Positions 48,105 through 57,016 of a stretch of DNA of 64,000 bases are shown in pieces; position 1 is the stretch's first letter; each line of letters starts with the position of its first letter. The notes beneath the pieces are model-generated. The model was given only the letters and a program-made list of their open reading frames with translations, was not told where the DNA came from and did no database searches. Origin of the DNA: Phycisphaerae bacterium (GTDB lineage Bacteria > Planctomycetota > Phycisphaerae > UBA1845 > PWPN01). The stretch covers positions 1 to 64,000 of the forward strand of contig DAOOIV010000013.1 in assembly GCA_035384605.1 (NCBI GenBank), read 5' to 3'. A program made the position numbers and the translations under genes.

Positions 48105-48710
48105 ATGGCGATTCGTTTTGCATGTCCATCCTGCCGCCAGCCTATCGAGGTCGACGATGAATGGGCCGGCCAGTCTGTCGGCTGTCCCTATTGCCGCAAG
48201 GTCATCACCGCTCCGGCCGTCAGTTCCTGGCCTTCTGATCAGATCCCCATGGCTAGCCCTCTTCGCGAGTCGCCCGAGCCGGTGGTGCCTGCGTCTGGAT
48301 ATCCCGTCCGCTCGCCTGCGCAAGCCGCCAGCGCCGCTCCCTGGGCGCTCACCATGGCGATCACCAGTGCCTTGCTGTCGATCTTCGCTTCGCTGGTCTG
48401 GCTCGGGAATCTGGCGCGGGTCCTGACCGAGAAGGCCGGTCCCAATGCGACCCAGGAAGAGCTTGCGAAGGTCTACTCTAACATGATTGCCAGCGGGCAG
48501 TTGCCCCATTCGCCGTTGGCCACGGCGGCGGCGGTCGTCGGCACTCTGTGCGGCATCGGCGGCCTGGTGTTGGCCATTCGTACTCTCCTATGGCAGCAGC
48601 CCCGTCGCGGAATGGCTATCGCCGCCTGCATCATCTGTGTCGCTTTCAGTTGCTGTGGCGGGTTCGTCTTGTTGACGAATCTCGCCGGCCGAGCAGCCGT
48701 CCAGCCGTGA
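48105..48710 (+). CDS. zinc-ribbon membrane protein
   Basis: About 201 residues. The N-terminus is a zinc ribbon: CPSCRQPIEVDDEWAGQSVG then CPYCRK, four Cys in two CxxC pairs, the planctomycetal sensor-like ribbon. A Pro-rich linker leads to two or three membrane helices (WALTMAITSALLSIFASLVW, and GTLCGIGGLVLAIRTLLW, MAIAACIICVAFSCCGGFVL). Role unknown. AGGAAG lies eight bases before ATG 48105. ffh follows 75 bp downstream. Confidence 0.75.
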   Translation: MAIRFACPSCRQPIEVDDEWAGQSVGCPYCRKVITAPAVSSWPSDQIPMASPLRESPEPVVPASGYPVRSPAQAASAAPWALTMAITSALLSIFASLVWLGNLARVLTEKAGPNATQEELAKVYSNMIASGQLPHSPLATAAAVVGTLCGIGGLVLAIRTLLWQQPRRGMAIAACIICVAFSCCGGFVLLTNLAGRAAVQP

Positions 48711-48785
48711 ACCAGCCGCCATCTGTCGCAGGGCGTGACGGCTGACGGTTTGTCACCGCCGCCGCGCCCGTCTATCATATTCCCC

Positions 48786-50219
48786 ATGTTTGAAGCTCTG
48801 ACACAACGATTCAGCGAGGTGTTTCAGAACCTTCGCGGACGCGGCAAGATCACCGAGGCCAACGTCGCCGAGGCCATGCGCATGGTTCGGACGGCGTTGC
48901 TGGAGGCGGACGTCCACGTCCAGGTGGTGCGCAAGTTCTGCGATGAGGTACAGGCCAAGGCCATCGGTGCTCAGGTCATCTCTTCGCTCAAACCCGATCA
49001 GGTGCTGGTCAAGATCGTCCATGACGAGCTGGTCAGCCTCATGGGGCCGGTTGATCCGCGCATCCCCTTTGTGACTCCCGGTCCCACTGTCATTCTGATG
49101 GCCGGCCTTCAGGGTTGCGGCAAGACAACGACCTGCGGCAAGCTGGCCAAGTACGTCATGGCCCGCGGCAAACGCCCCTTGCTCGTCGCCGCCGACTTGA
49201 AGCGTCCCGCGGCTATCGACCAACTCGAAGTCATCGGCGGCCAAGTGGGTGCGCCCGTCTACACCGAACGGGATCATGCCCATCCTGTTAAGGTCTGCCG
49301 CAACAGCATCATCGAGGCCCGCAAGACCGACCGTGACGTGGTTATCCTCGACACCGCCGGCCGTCTGGCGATCGACGAGGAATTGATGACCGAGATTGCC
49401 CAGATCGAGCAGGCGACGACCCCGCACCAAGTCTACCTCGTTATCGACGCGATGACCGGCCAGGATGCGGTGAACACCGCACGGCATTTCAATGAGCGGC
49501 TGGAACTCGACGGTCTGATCCTGACCAAGTTCGATTCGGACACCCGCGGCGGCGCCGCCCTGTCCGCCAAGACGATCACCGGCAAACCCATCAAGTTCAT
49601 CGGCGTGGGCGAAAAGCTGGAGGCGCTGGAGGAGTTTCACGCGGAGCGAATCGCCGGGCGCATCCTGGGCATGGGCGACATCGTCAGCCTGGTCGAGAAG
49701 GCCCAGCAGCAATACGATGCTCAGGAGGCCGCCAGGCTTCAAAGGAAGATGGCCACCGGCTTGAACCTGGAGGATTTCCTCGGCCAGCTCAAGAAGATGA
49801 AATCCATGGGGTCCATGAAGGATCTCATGAAGATGGTTCCGGGCTTGAGCACCCAGATGCCCGACATGGAAGTCGACGATTCGGAGCTGGATCGCTACGA
49901 AGCCATCATCCACTCGATGACCCCCAAGGAGCGTCGGGATCCGAGCATCATCGAGGCCTCGCGCCGCCGCCGTATCGCCGCCGGCAGCGGGACCGACCCC
50001 AAGGACGTCTCTGCATTGATCAAGAGCTTTGCCCAGGTCCGCGACATGATGAAGGTCATGAGCGGCATGAGCATGCTTGATCGCATGCGATCGGTGGGCC
50101 ACATCGCCAAGATGGCTGCCAGCGGCATCATCCCCAAGATCAAGGCCGGCTCAACTTTCAAAAAGCGCCGCGAGACCCAAAAAGAGAAGCGCAGACGCCG
50201 AAAGAAGCACCGACGTTAA
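48786..50219 (+). CDS. ffh: signal recognition particle protein Ffh (SRP54)
   Basis: 477 residues. It binds signal peptides and 4.5S RNA to target proteins to the membrane with FtsY. N domain (about 1-90), G domain with P-loop GLQGCGKTTTCGKLA (107-121), DTAGRLAIDEE, and LTKFDSDTRGGAAL. The Met-rich M domain from about 325 has MKSMGSMKDLMKMVPG and the RNA-binding SRRRRIAAGSGT. The tail is very basic. All motifs intact. A dispersed hairpin lies 92 bp after its stop. Confidence 0.97.
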   Translation: MFEALTQRFSEVFQNLRGRGKITEANVAEAMRMVRTALLEADVHVQVVRKFCDEVQAKAIGAQVISSLKPDQVLVKIVHDELVSLMGPVDPRIPFVTPGPTVILMAGLQGCGKTTTCGKLAKYVMARGKRPLLVAADLKRPAAIDQLEVIGGQVGAPVYTERDHAHPVKVCRNSIIEARKTDRDVVILDTAGRLAIDEELMTEIAQIEQATTPHQVYLVIDAMTGQDAVNTARHFNERLELDGLILTKFDSDTRGGAALSAKTITGKPIKFIGVGEKLEALEEFHAERIAGRILGMGDIVSLVEKAQQQYDAQEAARLQRKMATGLNLEDFLGQLKKMKSMGSMKDLMKMVPGLSTQMPDMEVDDSELDRYEAIIHSMTPKERRDPSIIEASRRRRIAAGSGTDPKDVSALIKSFAQVRDMMKVMSGMSMLDRMRSVGHIAKMAASGIIPKIKAGSTFKKRRETQKEKRRRRKKHRR

Positions 50220-50302
50220 GGGTTCAGAGTTCGGGGTTCAGGTCCGCCGAAGGCGAGACTCGCCGTGGCGAGGTTCAGCAGGAGCGGCTTGCAGCGGCAA
50301 TT

Positions 50303-50337
50303 CTTGACGAGCCGAGGGGTTTATCCCCTCGGTCTTC
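50303..50337. repeat. TTGACGAGCCGAGGGG hairpin repeat, copy 2
   Basis: TTGACGAGCCGAGGGGTTTA continues with TCCCCTCGGTCTTC. The stem CCGAGGGG / CCCCTCGG (50312-50332) is perfect with loop TTTAT. It could help terminate ffh transcription, though no T-run follows. The preceding 50220-50245 (GGGTTCAGAGTTCGGGGTTC) is a gene-end tract also seen near 39385. Confidence 0.7.
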
Positions 50338-50422
50338 AACGAGCGTGGACCGGCCCGCCACGGTGGGATTCGCTTCGCTCAACTTGCGGCCGCGATTCTC
50401 CGCTCGATCGAGAATTCCTTCC

Positions 50423-51577
50423 TCAAGGCGTGTTTTGCCCGTAGGCGGGGTGCTGGGTTGCCGTGTTACTGCTTGCCGCCGTCAGCAACGCCAGTCCCAG
50501 CATGTCGCCGCCGCCGCTCGACGGCTCAACGCGGCGAAGCCGGATAAGACGATCCCGAACCGCAGGGCAATAGATCGCCAGACGGGCCCACCGCATGACC
50601 TGTGCTTTGTGCGCGTTCACGCCGCTTTGTCCACCGATATGGTCGGCGACCGAACCGTCCGGCCGGATCACCCTGGTCAGCAGGGTTTTCTCCAGGCCGT
50701 CGATGTCCCGCTTGTCAAAGACGATGCCGCGCTCGTAACAGAGCACGATGAAGTCAGCGTTGATCGCGGCGTGGGACACATCCTCGAACTTGGTGCCTGA
50801 ACCGTCAAGGGGTGGGCGATACTCCCAGGCCAGGGCCCCGTCCGGTTCGACCCGCAGACGATTCTTGAAGAATCTCGCCAGCCGCTCGATAAGCTCGCGA
50901 TGATCGGGTTTTCCGGTCGCGTCGTCGATGTAGATCCATGCGCGAGCCAGCGCGTTCTGCATGTTGAGCGGCAAGTGGGTCCGGTGAACCGCACCGTACA
51001 AATGCGCCTCATCCTTCGCGGGACCGGGCCGGTAGTCGGGCTCATGAACCGCCACCGCCTGTTGGGCGGCGGCAAGGTATTCGTTTGCCTTGGCGGCGTA
51101 CCCCCTGTTCAGCCTCGGGTTCTTTCGCACGACCGCCGCGAATCGAGCCAGCGGTTCGCAGATCATCCCGGTGTGGACCGCCCACACGTGCCATCTGCCG
51201 TCGCTGTATTTGCTGGATCCCCAGGCCGGTTTGACCGTTCCGCGATACTCATCACGGCGATCGTGTTGGTCGTCACGCGCCTTGAGAACATGGTCGGCGA
51301 GTCGAACGAACATCTCCGCGTATCGCTCGTCTCCCGTGGCGGCGAGCATCTCGACGAGTGCCGACATCACGTAACTGTCGCCCCAGGCGATTCCCCCGGC
51401 GGCATTGTCGGCCGGCTGTGTCGTACTGGCTCGCAGAATGGCATGTGCCTGCTCGTCGAAATTCCTGATCAGCCAAGCGCGGTGGTCCTCGCGAACATCG
51501 GCCGATCCGGCTGCCGAGGCTGTCAACAACACGGCCGCCGACAGGCAACCACAAACGAACTTCCTTCTTCGCTGCAT
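50423..51577 (-). CDS. secreted alpha/alpha-toroid-like protein
   Basis: About 384 residues with a signal peptide (FVCGCLSAAVLLTASAAG, about 6-24). It is rich in helices in paired repeats (DSYVMSALVEMLAATGDERY, LNMQNALARAWIYIDDATGK, KTLLTRVIRPDGSVADHIGG), a pattern of alpha/alpha-toroid glycosidases and lyases. No catalytic residues could be assigned. GAGG lies eight bases before ATG 51577; an upstream start at 51613 would spoil the signal peptide. Confidence 0.65.
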   Translation of the reverse strand: MQRRRKFVCGCLSAAVLLTASAAGSADVREDHRAWLIRNFDEQAHAILRASTTQPADNAAGGIAWGDSYVMSALVEMLAATGDERYAEMFVRLADHVLKARDDQHDRRDEYRGTVKPAWGSSKYSDGRWHVWAVHTGMICEPLARFAAVVRKNPRLNRGYAAKANEYLAAAQQAVAVHEPDYRPGPAKDEAHLYGAVHRTHLPLNMQNALARAWIYIDDATGKPDHRELIERLARFFKNRLRVEPDGALAWEYRPPLDGSGTKFEDVSHAAINADFIVLCYERGIVFDKRDIDGLEKTLLTRVIRPDGSVADHIGGQSGVNAHKAQVMRWARLAIYCPAVRDRLIRLRRVEPSSGGGDMLGLALLTAASSNTATQHPAYGQNTP

Positions 51578-51620
51578 TCCGTCGGCCTCAACGATTCGTC
51601 TCTTCCGTCGCAACTGGTGC

Positions 51621-51694
51621 CCGTCTTGCGCGCATGTTTCCGCGTCACAGTGCGCTTTGGGGTCACGGCCCGCAAAAAGGCAGTCCGCCCTGGA
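51621..51694 (+). repeat. dispersed structured repeat, copy D (partial)
   Basis: Partial member of the family: GCGCGCATGTTTCC, GTGCGCTTTGGGGTCACGGC and CCGCAAAAAGGCAGTCCGCC. The terminal hairpin is weakened (AAGGC/GCC). It lies between two minus-strand genes, ending 7 bp from the hsp20 stop codon. Confidence 0.65.
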
Positions 51695-51700
51695 GCAGTC

Positions 51701-52189
51701 TCAGGTCGTCGGCGGAGCCTCATCAGGCGTTCGGATCGGGATCCGTACATCTTGGGGCCCCGTCCCCGTGGCTTTGGGCAGTGTGACGGTCAGCACGCCA
51801 TCGGTCAGGACAGCGGCGACCTCGTTGATCCGCACCGGTCCGGGCATATTGACCAGGCGTTTGAAACCGCCGTATCGTCGCTCACTGTAGATCACCTTTG
51901 GAGCCGAGGCGCTGTCCGAAGCGGTGGCCGAAAGCTTGTCGCCGACGATCTGCAGTGTCGTGCCGACGGCCGTCACATCGATTGACGAGCGCGGTACGCC
52001 GGGCAATTCAAGGGTCACGCGATAGCAGTCGGCATCTTCGGTCAGTTCCACCGGCGGGGCCCAGTCCTGCCCGTCCAGGGGCCCGGTGTTTACGCCGCAG
52101 TGCCACCATCGCTCGACGAGGTTGCTCAACTCAGATTGCAGTCCCTCGAGAGAAACCTTGCTCGGAAGGCGAAACGGGAATCTCGACAT
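51701..52189 (-). CDS. Hsp20/alpha-crystallin small heat-shock protein
   Basis: 162 residues. An ATP-independent holdase that keeps unfolded proteins soluble. The alpha-crystallin domain spans about 43-145: PPVELTEDADCYRVTLELPG, RRYGGFKRLVNMPGPVRINE and GVLTVTLPKA. The short Ile-rich C-terminal tail (VRIPI) carries the I-x-I motif used in oligomerisation. Strong AGGAGATG upstream. An RCK protein gene is 34 bp upstream in the same direction. Confidence 0.92.
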   Translation of the reverse strand: MSRFPFRLPSKVSLEGLQSELSNLVERWWHCGVNTGPLDGQDWAPPVELTEDADCYRVTLELPGVPRSSIDVTAVGTTLQIVGDKLSATASDSASAPKVIYSERRYGGFKRLVNMPGPVRINEVAAVLTDGVLTVTLPKATGTGPQDVRIPIRTPDEAPPTT

Positions 52190-52223
52190 GTCTCATCTCC
52201 TCACCACGCCGCTCGGCGCCTGA

Positions 52224-52826
52224 TCAGCGTGCCGGCGAGGCCGGCCCCGGTTTGCCGATCTTGCGGAGCAGCATCTCGTAAAACTGCCTTGCGACGACTT
52301 GTTCGGCCTTCACCACCTCGTCAGCCCCGTACTGGGCGGCTTGCATTCCCGACGAGGCATGGAGAGTCCGAGCGACGATATAGATACTCGGGTTCAATTG
52401 ACGGGCCAGTCTGGTCGCGGCCAGAACCGCCTCCTCGTCGGGGACGGTCAGCGCCAGGATTGCCGCACTTTCGATGCCTGCGGCGCGCAGCGTAGCCTCC
52501 TCGGCAATGTTACCTTCGATAACTTGCCGGCCGATGCGACGCTGGGCATCAATGGTGGCTCGGTTGGTCTCGACAACCACGTATTCGATGTTGTGGCGGT
52601 CGAAAATGTCCGCAATCCACCGCCCCGCGAGTCCGAAACCCGCGATGATCACCTTGCCCAGCTCACGGCCGTCGGCCACGCGGCCGGGGAGCGGCTCAGC
52701 CACGCGAACGGAGACAAACGTCCCGTCAGGCCAGTCTACCTGCGCGGTCAGATGAATTACTCCCTGGGAGTAGACGCCCAGGTACTCGTTCTGTCGCTGG
52801 GCACCGGTATCCGGCTGATCGCTCAT
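52224..52826 (-). CDS. RCK/TrkA-N domain regulatory protein
   Basis: About 200 residues. The Rossmann domain starts with KVIIAGFGLAGRWIADIF (GxGxxG near residue 65) and continues DRHNIEYVVVETNRATIDAQ, GNIAEEATLRAAGI, typical of TrkA-N/RCK domains binding NAD(H) or nucleotides. The first 60 residues (YLGVYSQGVIHLTAQVDWPD) form a separate beta segment. No channel is attached, so it may gate a K+ transporter elsewhere or sense nucleotides. GGG upstream of ATG 52826. It is spaced 34 bp from hsp20. Confidence 0.82.
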   Translation of the reverse strand: MSDQPDTGAQRQNEYLGVYSQGVIHLTAQVDWPDGTFVSVRVAEPLPGRVADGRELGKVIIAGFGLAGRWIADIFDRHNIEYVVVETNRATIDAQRRIGRQVIEGNIAEEATLRAAGIESAAILALTVPDEEAVLAATRLARQLNPSIYIVARTLHASSGMQAAQYGADEVVKAEQVVARQFYEMLLRKIGKPGPASPAR

Positions 52827-52960
52827 GAGTTCGCCCTTGCCTTGTATCCTGCCCCGCAACCCCCACCTGAGTGCGTTGCCTTACCATTATATGTGCCCCG
52901 AGCTTCGAGCGGTATCGCGGACGAATCACCCAGCCGTCAATGAGCGGCAATCCGCCGGCG

Positions 52961-53869
52961 TCAGCTCCAGACGATCGACCGGCCGTCAAACACGGGTCCA
53001 TCGGTGCAACAGAGGCTGTATCGCCATCCTTCAGGATCATCTTGGTCGTGAGTTCGGATGACGCACGACTGGCAGGTCCCCATGCCGCAGCCCATCATTC
53101 GTTCCATGCACACTTGGCAGGGAATCGACCGCTTCTCGCAGGTCTTGGCCACGGCGGCGAGCATCCTCTCGGGACCGCAGGTGTAGACAACCGCAGATTC
53201 GCTGAGTGAGTCGCTCTTGCTGTTGAGATACCGTTCAAAGTGCTCCACGATCAGCCCCCATGCCCCCAGGCTGCCATCGTCCGTGGACACCACCGTGGGA
53301 ATCTGATGATCGGCGAATTCTCTGAACGCCATAGCCGGTTCGGCACCCGAGATCCGGGCATCGGGAAGGCGGGTCAGCGGCAGAAGGTCGGCGGTCCTCG
53401 CGCCGGCAAATGCGATCGTTTGCTTGCCGGCTTGAGCCAAGGTTTCGGCCAGCCAGATCAGCGGGGGCAGGCCGACTCCCCCGCCCACCAGCAGCGCCGC
53501 AGGCCGTTGCGGATCGATCGAGAAGGGCCTGCCGAGCGGACCAAGAAAGCTGATCCCGTCTCCGGCAGTCAACTGCGACAGCCAGCGCGTGCCGATGCCC
53601 AGAACGCGATGGGTGATGGAGAGCGAGGCCCGTTTGCCGCTGCGCCGCAGTCCGCCGATGCTGAACGGACGACGCAGAAACGCCCCGCCCGCCCGATTCT
53701 CCTCCAGCGGGTCGGCACACAGAATCTGAACGAATTGCCCGGGCATAGCCGGGGGGAAATCATCGAACTCCGCTTCAAACCGCCAATGCTCACGGCAAAG
53801 GGGTTCGTTGCCGGTAACTCGGCCGACAAATACGCCACGGCCGGATTGGGTCTGTCTGATTGAAGTCAT
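52961..53869 (-). CDS. pyrK: dihydroorotate dehydrogenase electron-transfer subunit
   Basis: About 302 residues, ferredoxin-reductase-like. It passes electrons from dihydroorotate oxidation (PyrD-B) to NAD+. FAD domain with FLRRPFSIGG, NAD domain with VGGGVGLPPLIWLAE, and a C-terminal 2Fe-2S site with Cys in CQVCMERMMGCGMGTCQSC and a final LCCTDGPVF. pyrD was not found nearby. The start is MTSIRQ (53869). The defence-like small gene ends 16 bp upstream, so they may share a transcript. Confidence 0.9.
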   Translation of the reverse strand: MTSIRQTQSGRGVFVGRVTGNEPLCREHWRFEAEFDDFPPAMPGQFVQILCADPLEENRAGGAFLRRPFSIGGLRRSGKRASLSITHRVLGIGTRWLSQLTAGDGISFLGPLGRPFSIDPQRPAALLVGGGVGLPPLIWLAETLAQAGKQTIAFAGARTADLLPLTRLPDARISGAEPAMAFREFADHQIPTVVSTDDGSLGAWGLIVEHFERYLNSKSDSLSESAVVYTCGPERMLAAVAKTCEKRSIPCQVCMERMMGCGMGTCQSCVIRTHDQDDPEGWRYSLCCTDGPVFDGRSIVWS

Positions 53870-53885
53870 GCTGTCCGTGCCCCGC

Positions 53886-54479
53886 TCACTCGCGTCCTGC
53901 ACCTGCAAGGCTCTTCACAGTCATTCCCTCCACACTCGCACCAGTCTCGAGGTTTACCACCAAAGCGCGGCTCGTGAGCCACGCGCATCGCTGCTTCAGG
54001 CACTTGCTGAGAACAACCTGTCGGCTCTTCTGCCGTTTCGTTTCGACCGGGGAGGGAGCGTACGCGTCGGTTTCAAGCCAGAGCAGGACACGAATCTCAG
54101 TGTTTCGTGTCAGAAGTCGTTCAACGAACGGGCGCGTCAGGTCAGCATGGTTCCTGTGAAAGCCTCCGACGAGTCCGGCAAGAGTATCTCGGGTCTTCAC
54201 CGCGACCTCCACTGCCAGATCGTCTCCGACACGGGTCTTTGTTTGGATACGGTGCCCGCGGAAGTCCTTGATTTCGAGAAAGAGCAGGAGCTTGGGCCGG
54301 GTCGCCACGACGTCAACAGCAGTGGTGCGCCAGCACTCCTCCTCACCCCGGTTGTTCACCACAGTACCTTTCAGCTTCTCCATGACGGCGCGGTAGCAGA
54401 GGTGTTCGTCATACTTAAGAACGACCCAGGGATCGCTGAACTCGAACCGAAGATTGCTTTCCGTGATGGTCGTGCTCAT
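53886..54479 (-). CDS. putative PD-(D/E)XK nuclease partner of the ATPase
   Basis: 197 residues. The central segment TTAVDVVATRPKLLLFLEIK has the spacing of a PD-(D/E)XK nuclease core: Asp56, then Glu69-x-Lys71 on a following strand. It continues DFRGHRIQTKTRVGDDLAVE with a helix after. No other family was recognised. The start ATG overlaps the stop of the ATPase gene by four bases (ATGA), so the two are translationally coupled. Function is inferred, not shown: an ATPase-controlled nuclease, possibly antiviral. pyrK follows 16 bp after the stop. Confidence 0.65.
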   Translation of the reverse strand: MSTTITESNLRFEFSDPWVVLKYDEHLCYRAVMEKLKGTVVNNRGEEECWRTTAVDVVATRPKLLLFLEIKDFRGHRIQTKTRVGDDLAVEVAVKTRDTLAGLVGGFHRNHADLTRPFVERLLTRNTEIRVLLWLETDAYAPSPVETKRQKSRQVVLSKCLKQRCAWLTSRALVVNLETGASVEGMTVKSLAGAGRE

Positions 54480-55534
54480 CCGGGCTTCCTTCCTGCTGCT
54501 CCTGCTTGTCGAAACAGCGCATGCTCGCGGTCATAGTGAGCAGCAAATTCCTCGAGGATTGGATTGTGAGTCAATTCTGCGAGGGTTTCACCCGACTCAA
54601 TGGTGACCGGGCCTTTATCTGCCCGACTGAATGCGAAGAACCGCATCGGAACCCGCGGGGGAGTCTCATACTCTGCCGCCAGAGAAAGTTCGTGGCTGAG
54701 CAAAAAGTCATGCGTCGCAATGAATACTTGTACACCGCCGCGTGTCAGAGTACGAAGGGTCTCGGCAACGCGAGTGACAAGCTTGGGATTGAGGTTCGCC
54801 TCGGGCTCGTCCCAGAATAGCAGGCCGTTTTGCATGAGAGAACCATTGGCGATGAGATGCGCCAGCCCGGCGATCTTACGGAATCCCTCCGCAAGTAGAT
54901 GAGCTTCGATGAAACCATCGGCGGCGGCGACATGGAAACGTCCACCCTCAAGCACCACGCGCCCCCCGAGGATGTGTTCGAGTGGCCGGAGCAGAGAGGC
55001 AATGTCCCCGCGACGTGGCCCGCGCAGCGGTTTGGCGCTCAAGGCCACACACAGGTCGTAGTAGGTCTCATCAATGGAGATCTCTCTACGATCATATGTG
55101 CCGATGAAGCCGTCAAACATGGCGAGTGTCTCACGCGATGGGACGAAGATGCACCGCTTAGCGGGCGGCGGACCGGGCCACTCAAGGTGCAAACGCCCCA
55201 AAGTTGTCAGTTCGAGGGAGGCCGCCCAGTCGCCCAGCCCTAATCTCGCGATCGCCTTCTTTCTTCCTCGAGTTCTGCGGACGAGGCGCCCGATCTCGCC
55301 TTTGTCCGGCATGAACACGTTCGCCAGCTTCTCCTTCAACTGGTCATCGGGTGAAACGTGGGACGGTCTGCCTGGTCTCTGTTCTGCCGCCTTGATGATC
55401 GAGTAGAGCAGCTTCATGAGATGTGATTTTCCGGTCGCATTCGCCCCAATGAAGACGTTCAGCCCTGGAGAAAACTCGATTTCAACGTTCTCGAAGGCAG
55501 TGAACTCCCGGACCTGAATCTTCTTGACTTTCAT
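54476..55534 (-). CDS. OLD/RecF-like AAA ATPase of a two-gene module
   Basis: 352 residues, ABC-type ATPase of the AAA_15/AAA_21 (OLD-like) group. Walker A is GLNVFIGANATGKSHLM (G30-S37); Walker B GLLFWDEPEANLNPKL (D242/E243); H-loop VFIATHD (H275); the ABC-signature-like region is LLAEGFRKIAGLAHLI. No TOPRIM domain is present, unlike OLD nucleases, which fits a separate nuclease subunit. Such ATPases drive several bacterial defence modules. It overlaps the putative nuclease gene by four bases. The 330 bp upstream contain no gene. Confidence 0.85.
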   Translation of the reverse strand: MKVKKIQVREFTAFENVEIEFSPGLNVFIGANATGKSHLMKLLYSIIKAAEQRPGRPSHVSPDDQLKEKLANVFMPDKGEIGRLVRRTRGRKKAIARLGLGDWAASLELTTLGRLHLEWPGPPPAKRCIFVPSRETLAMFDGFIGTYDRREISIDETYYDLCVALSAKPLRGPRRGDIASLLRPLEHILGGRVVLEGGRFHVAAADGFIEAHLLAEGFRKIAGLAHLIANGSLMQNGLLFWDEPEANLNPKLVTRVAETLRTLTRGGVQVFIATHDFLLSHELSLAAEYETPPRVPMRFFAFSRADKGPVTIESGETLAELTHNPILEEFAAHYDREHALFRQAGAAGRKPG

Positions 55535-55865
55535 CTGGCCACCTCAGCAACCCCCGGAGCTTCATCCGGGCGGCAAGCTCTCGGACCTTCGCGCGTTCAC
55601 AATGGGCGATCTCCAAGGCTGACAACGCCGTGTCGCGACGCGCCCGGATCGGTGACGGCTCGCTTGGTCAGAACATATAGTCTAGCTGCAGATGTCGTGA
55701 GGTCCAGCGGCCGGCACGTTTCACGATAAACCCGCCTGCCTGGCTCGCCGCATCAGGTGCCCCAGCAAGTCGACAATGGCTCCAATGGGTGCCAATGGCT
55801 TGGTGTGGAGCTCTCACGCGACTCCACCCCGTTCGCCGACTCCAAGCCAGGTGGAAACGCGCCTC
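55535..55865. other. intergenic region upstream of the ATPase pair
   Basis: 331 bp without a gene. The ATPase promoter should lie at its left side (about 55540-55700) and the end of the YeeE-like unit at its right. No repeat or terminator was clear. Confidence 0.45.
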
Positions 55866-56393
55866 TTACAGCCCCTTCTTCTCGAACCAGACGAGCACGA
55901 CGATGTAGACGACGGCCAGGATGGGAATCACGACCCAAGGGCTCAGACCCAGCACGCTCGCCAGGGTGATCTTTCCGAGCGCGCCCCAGGACAACAGATT
56001 CGCCTGCAACGCAGGATAGGCTTCGGCGAACAAGGCGGCCCCCACCAGCATCCCGAGAATGACCCAGACCGCGTGCCAACGACCCTCGGCCACCGCTCCG
56101 ACCGACGTGCCGGGGCAAAAGCCGGCGATGGCCCAGCCGATGCCGAACAATGCTCCGCCGACCATGTTGGCGGCCAACCGTGTGTCGCGGACCCTCAGCT
56201 CGATGAGCCCCAGCGACGCAAGCAAGTTGATGCCGACCATTCCCACAATGATCGCCGAAAGCATGAACTTGAAGATGGTCATGTCCTTCAGAAGCAGGGC
56301 CCCGAGCTGTTTCTCGAATCGCAAAACCCGTCCTTGCTGAAGCAACGCACCGAAGAGCACACCCGTCAACAAACCCAACCACTGCTCGTTCAT
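55866..56393 (-). CDS. YeeE/YedE sulfur transporter half, second gene
   Basis: 175 residues with four to five membrane helices. The Cys motif FGIGWAIAGFCPGTSVGA is typical of YeeE/YedE proteins, which import thiosulfate or related sulfur compounds (TsuA) or donate selenium/sulfur (YedE). Begins MNEQWLGLLTGVLFGALLQQ. The ATG overlaps the stop of the upstream half-gene (ATGA), so the two form one transporter. Rhodanese or TusA-like partners were not seen. Confidence 0.83.
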   Translation of the reverse strand: MNEQWLGLLTGVLFGALLQQGRVLRFEKQLGALLLKDMTIFKFMLSAIIVGMVGINLLASLGLIELRVRDTRLAANMVGGALFGIGWAIAGFCPGTSVGAVAEGRWHAVWVILGMLVGAALFAEAYPALQANLLSWGALGKITLASVLGLSPWVVIPILAVVYIVVLVWFEKKGL

Positions 56394-56929
56394 CGCGCAC
56401 CTGCCTTCCGAACATAGACCAGACGGGCAACCAGAACGCCAACGCCGAAGAAAAACGCGAGGGAGATGAAGCCACTGATGGATAGCTGCATGAGGCCGCT
56501 CAGCCCGTTGCCGCTGGGGCAACCGTCGGCCGTTCGGGCGCCGAACATTGCGATGACGCCACCGATAAAACCGCCCAAGGCGCGAACAGCCGCTCGGTTC
56601 CCGAACCGTTCCTGCCAGATCGGCGGCACGGCCTCTATCTTGAAGCTGCGATCGATCAGCGAGGCCACAAGCGCCCCCACGAAAATGCCCGCAACCAGCA
56701 TGAACTGCCAGTCGACTTTGACCTGCTCCTTCGTGTAGTAGGCGTTGTCCTTTACGTGGTCCGGAGCAACGGTCCTCTCGATGAGGCCGGCTGCCCGGAC
56801 AAAAGTCGTGGAAGTGCCCAGGTATTGAGGCTTTCCCAACAGTTTTGTGGACAACAGCACCGACAGCGTCGCCATAACGCCCAGTAGGGCCCCCGCCCCA
56901 TAGGGTCTCCACTTCACATTTTTGTTCAT
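56390..56929 (-). CDS. YeeE/YedE sulfur transporter half, first gene
   Basis: 179 residues, membrane protein with about four helices and a small periplasmic-like insert (TVAPDHVKDNAYYTKEQVKV). The conserved Cys motif is ARTADGCPSGNGLSG. Together with the following gene it has the full pseudo-repeat of fused YeeE proteins such as TsuA. Start ATG 56929 with a very strong GGAGG seven bases upstream. A split pair is common in Gram-negatives. Confidence 0.83.
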   Translation of the reverse strand: MNKNVKWRPYGAGALLGVMATLSVLLSTKLLGKPQYLGTSTTFVRAAGLIERTVAPDHVKDNAYYTKEQVKVDWQFMLVAGIFVGALVASLIDRSFKIEAVPPIWQERFGNRAAVRALGGFIGGVIAMFGARTADGCPSGNGLSGLMQLSISGFISLAFFFGVGVLVARLVYVRKAGAR

Positions 56930-57016
56930 GTTTCCTCCTTGTGAAATCCGAACACTCGGAAAGACGTCTTTCCGTTCAGAAGAACGCTTCGTTCAGCAGC
57001 GCCTGCCGGAAATGGG

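Noticed and set aside
48753..50102. 449-residue minus-strand frame over ffh
   Set aside because: Shadow of ffh, whose SRP54 motifs are unambiguous.
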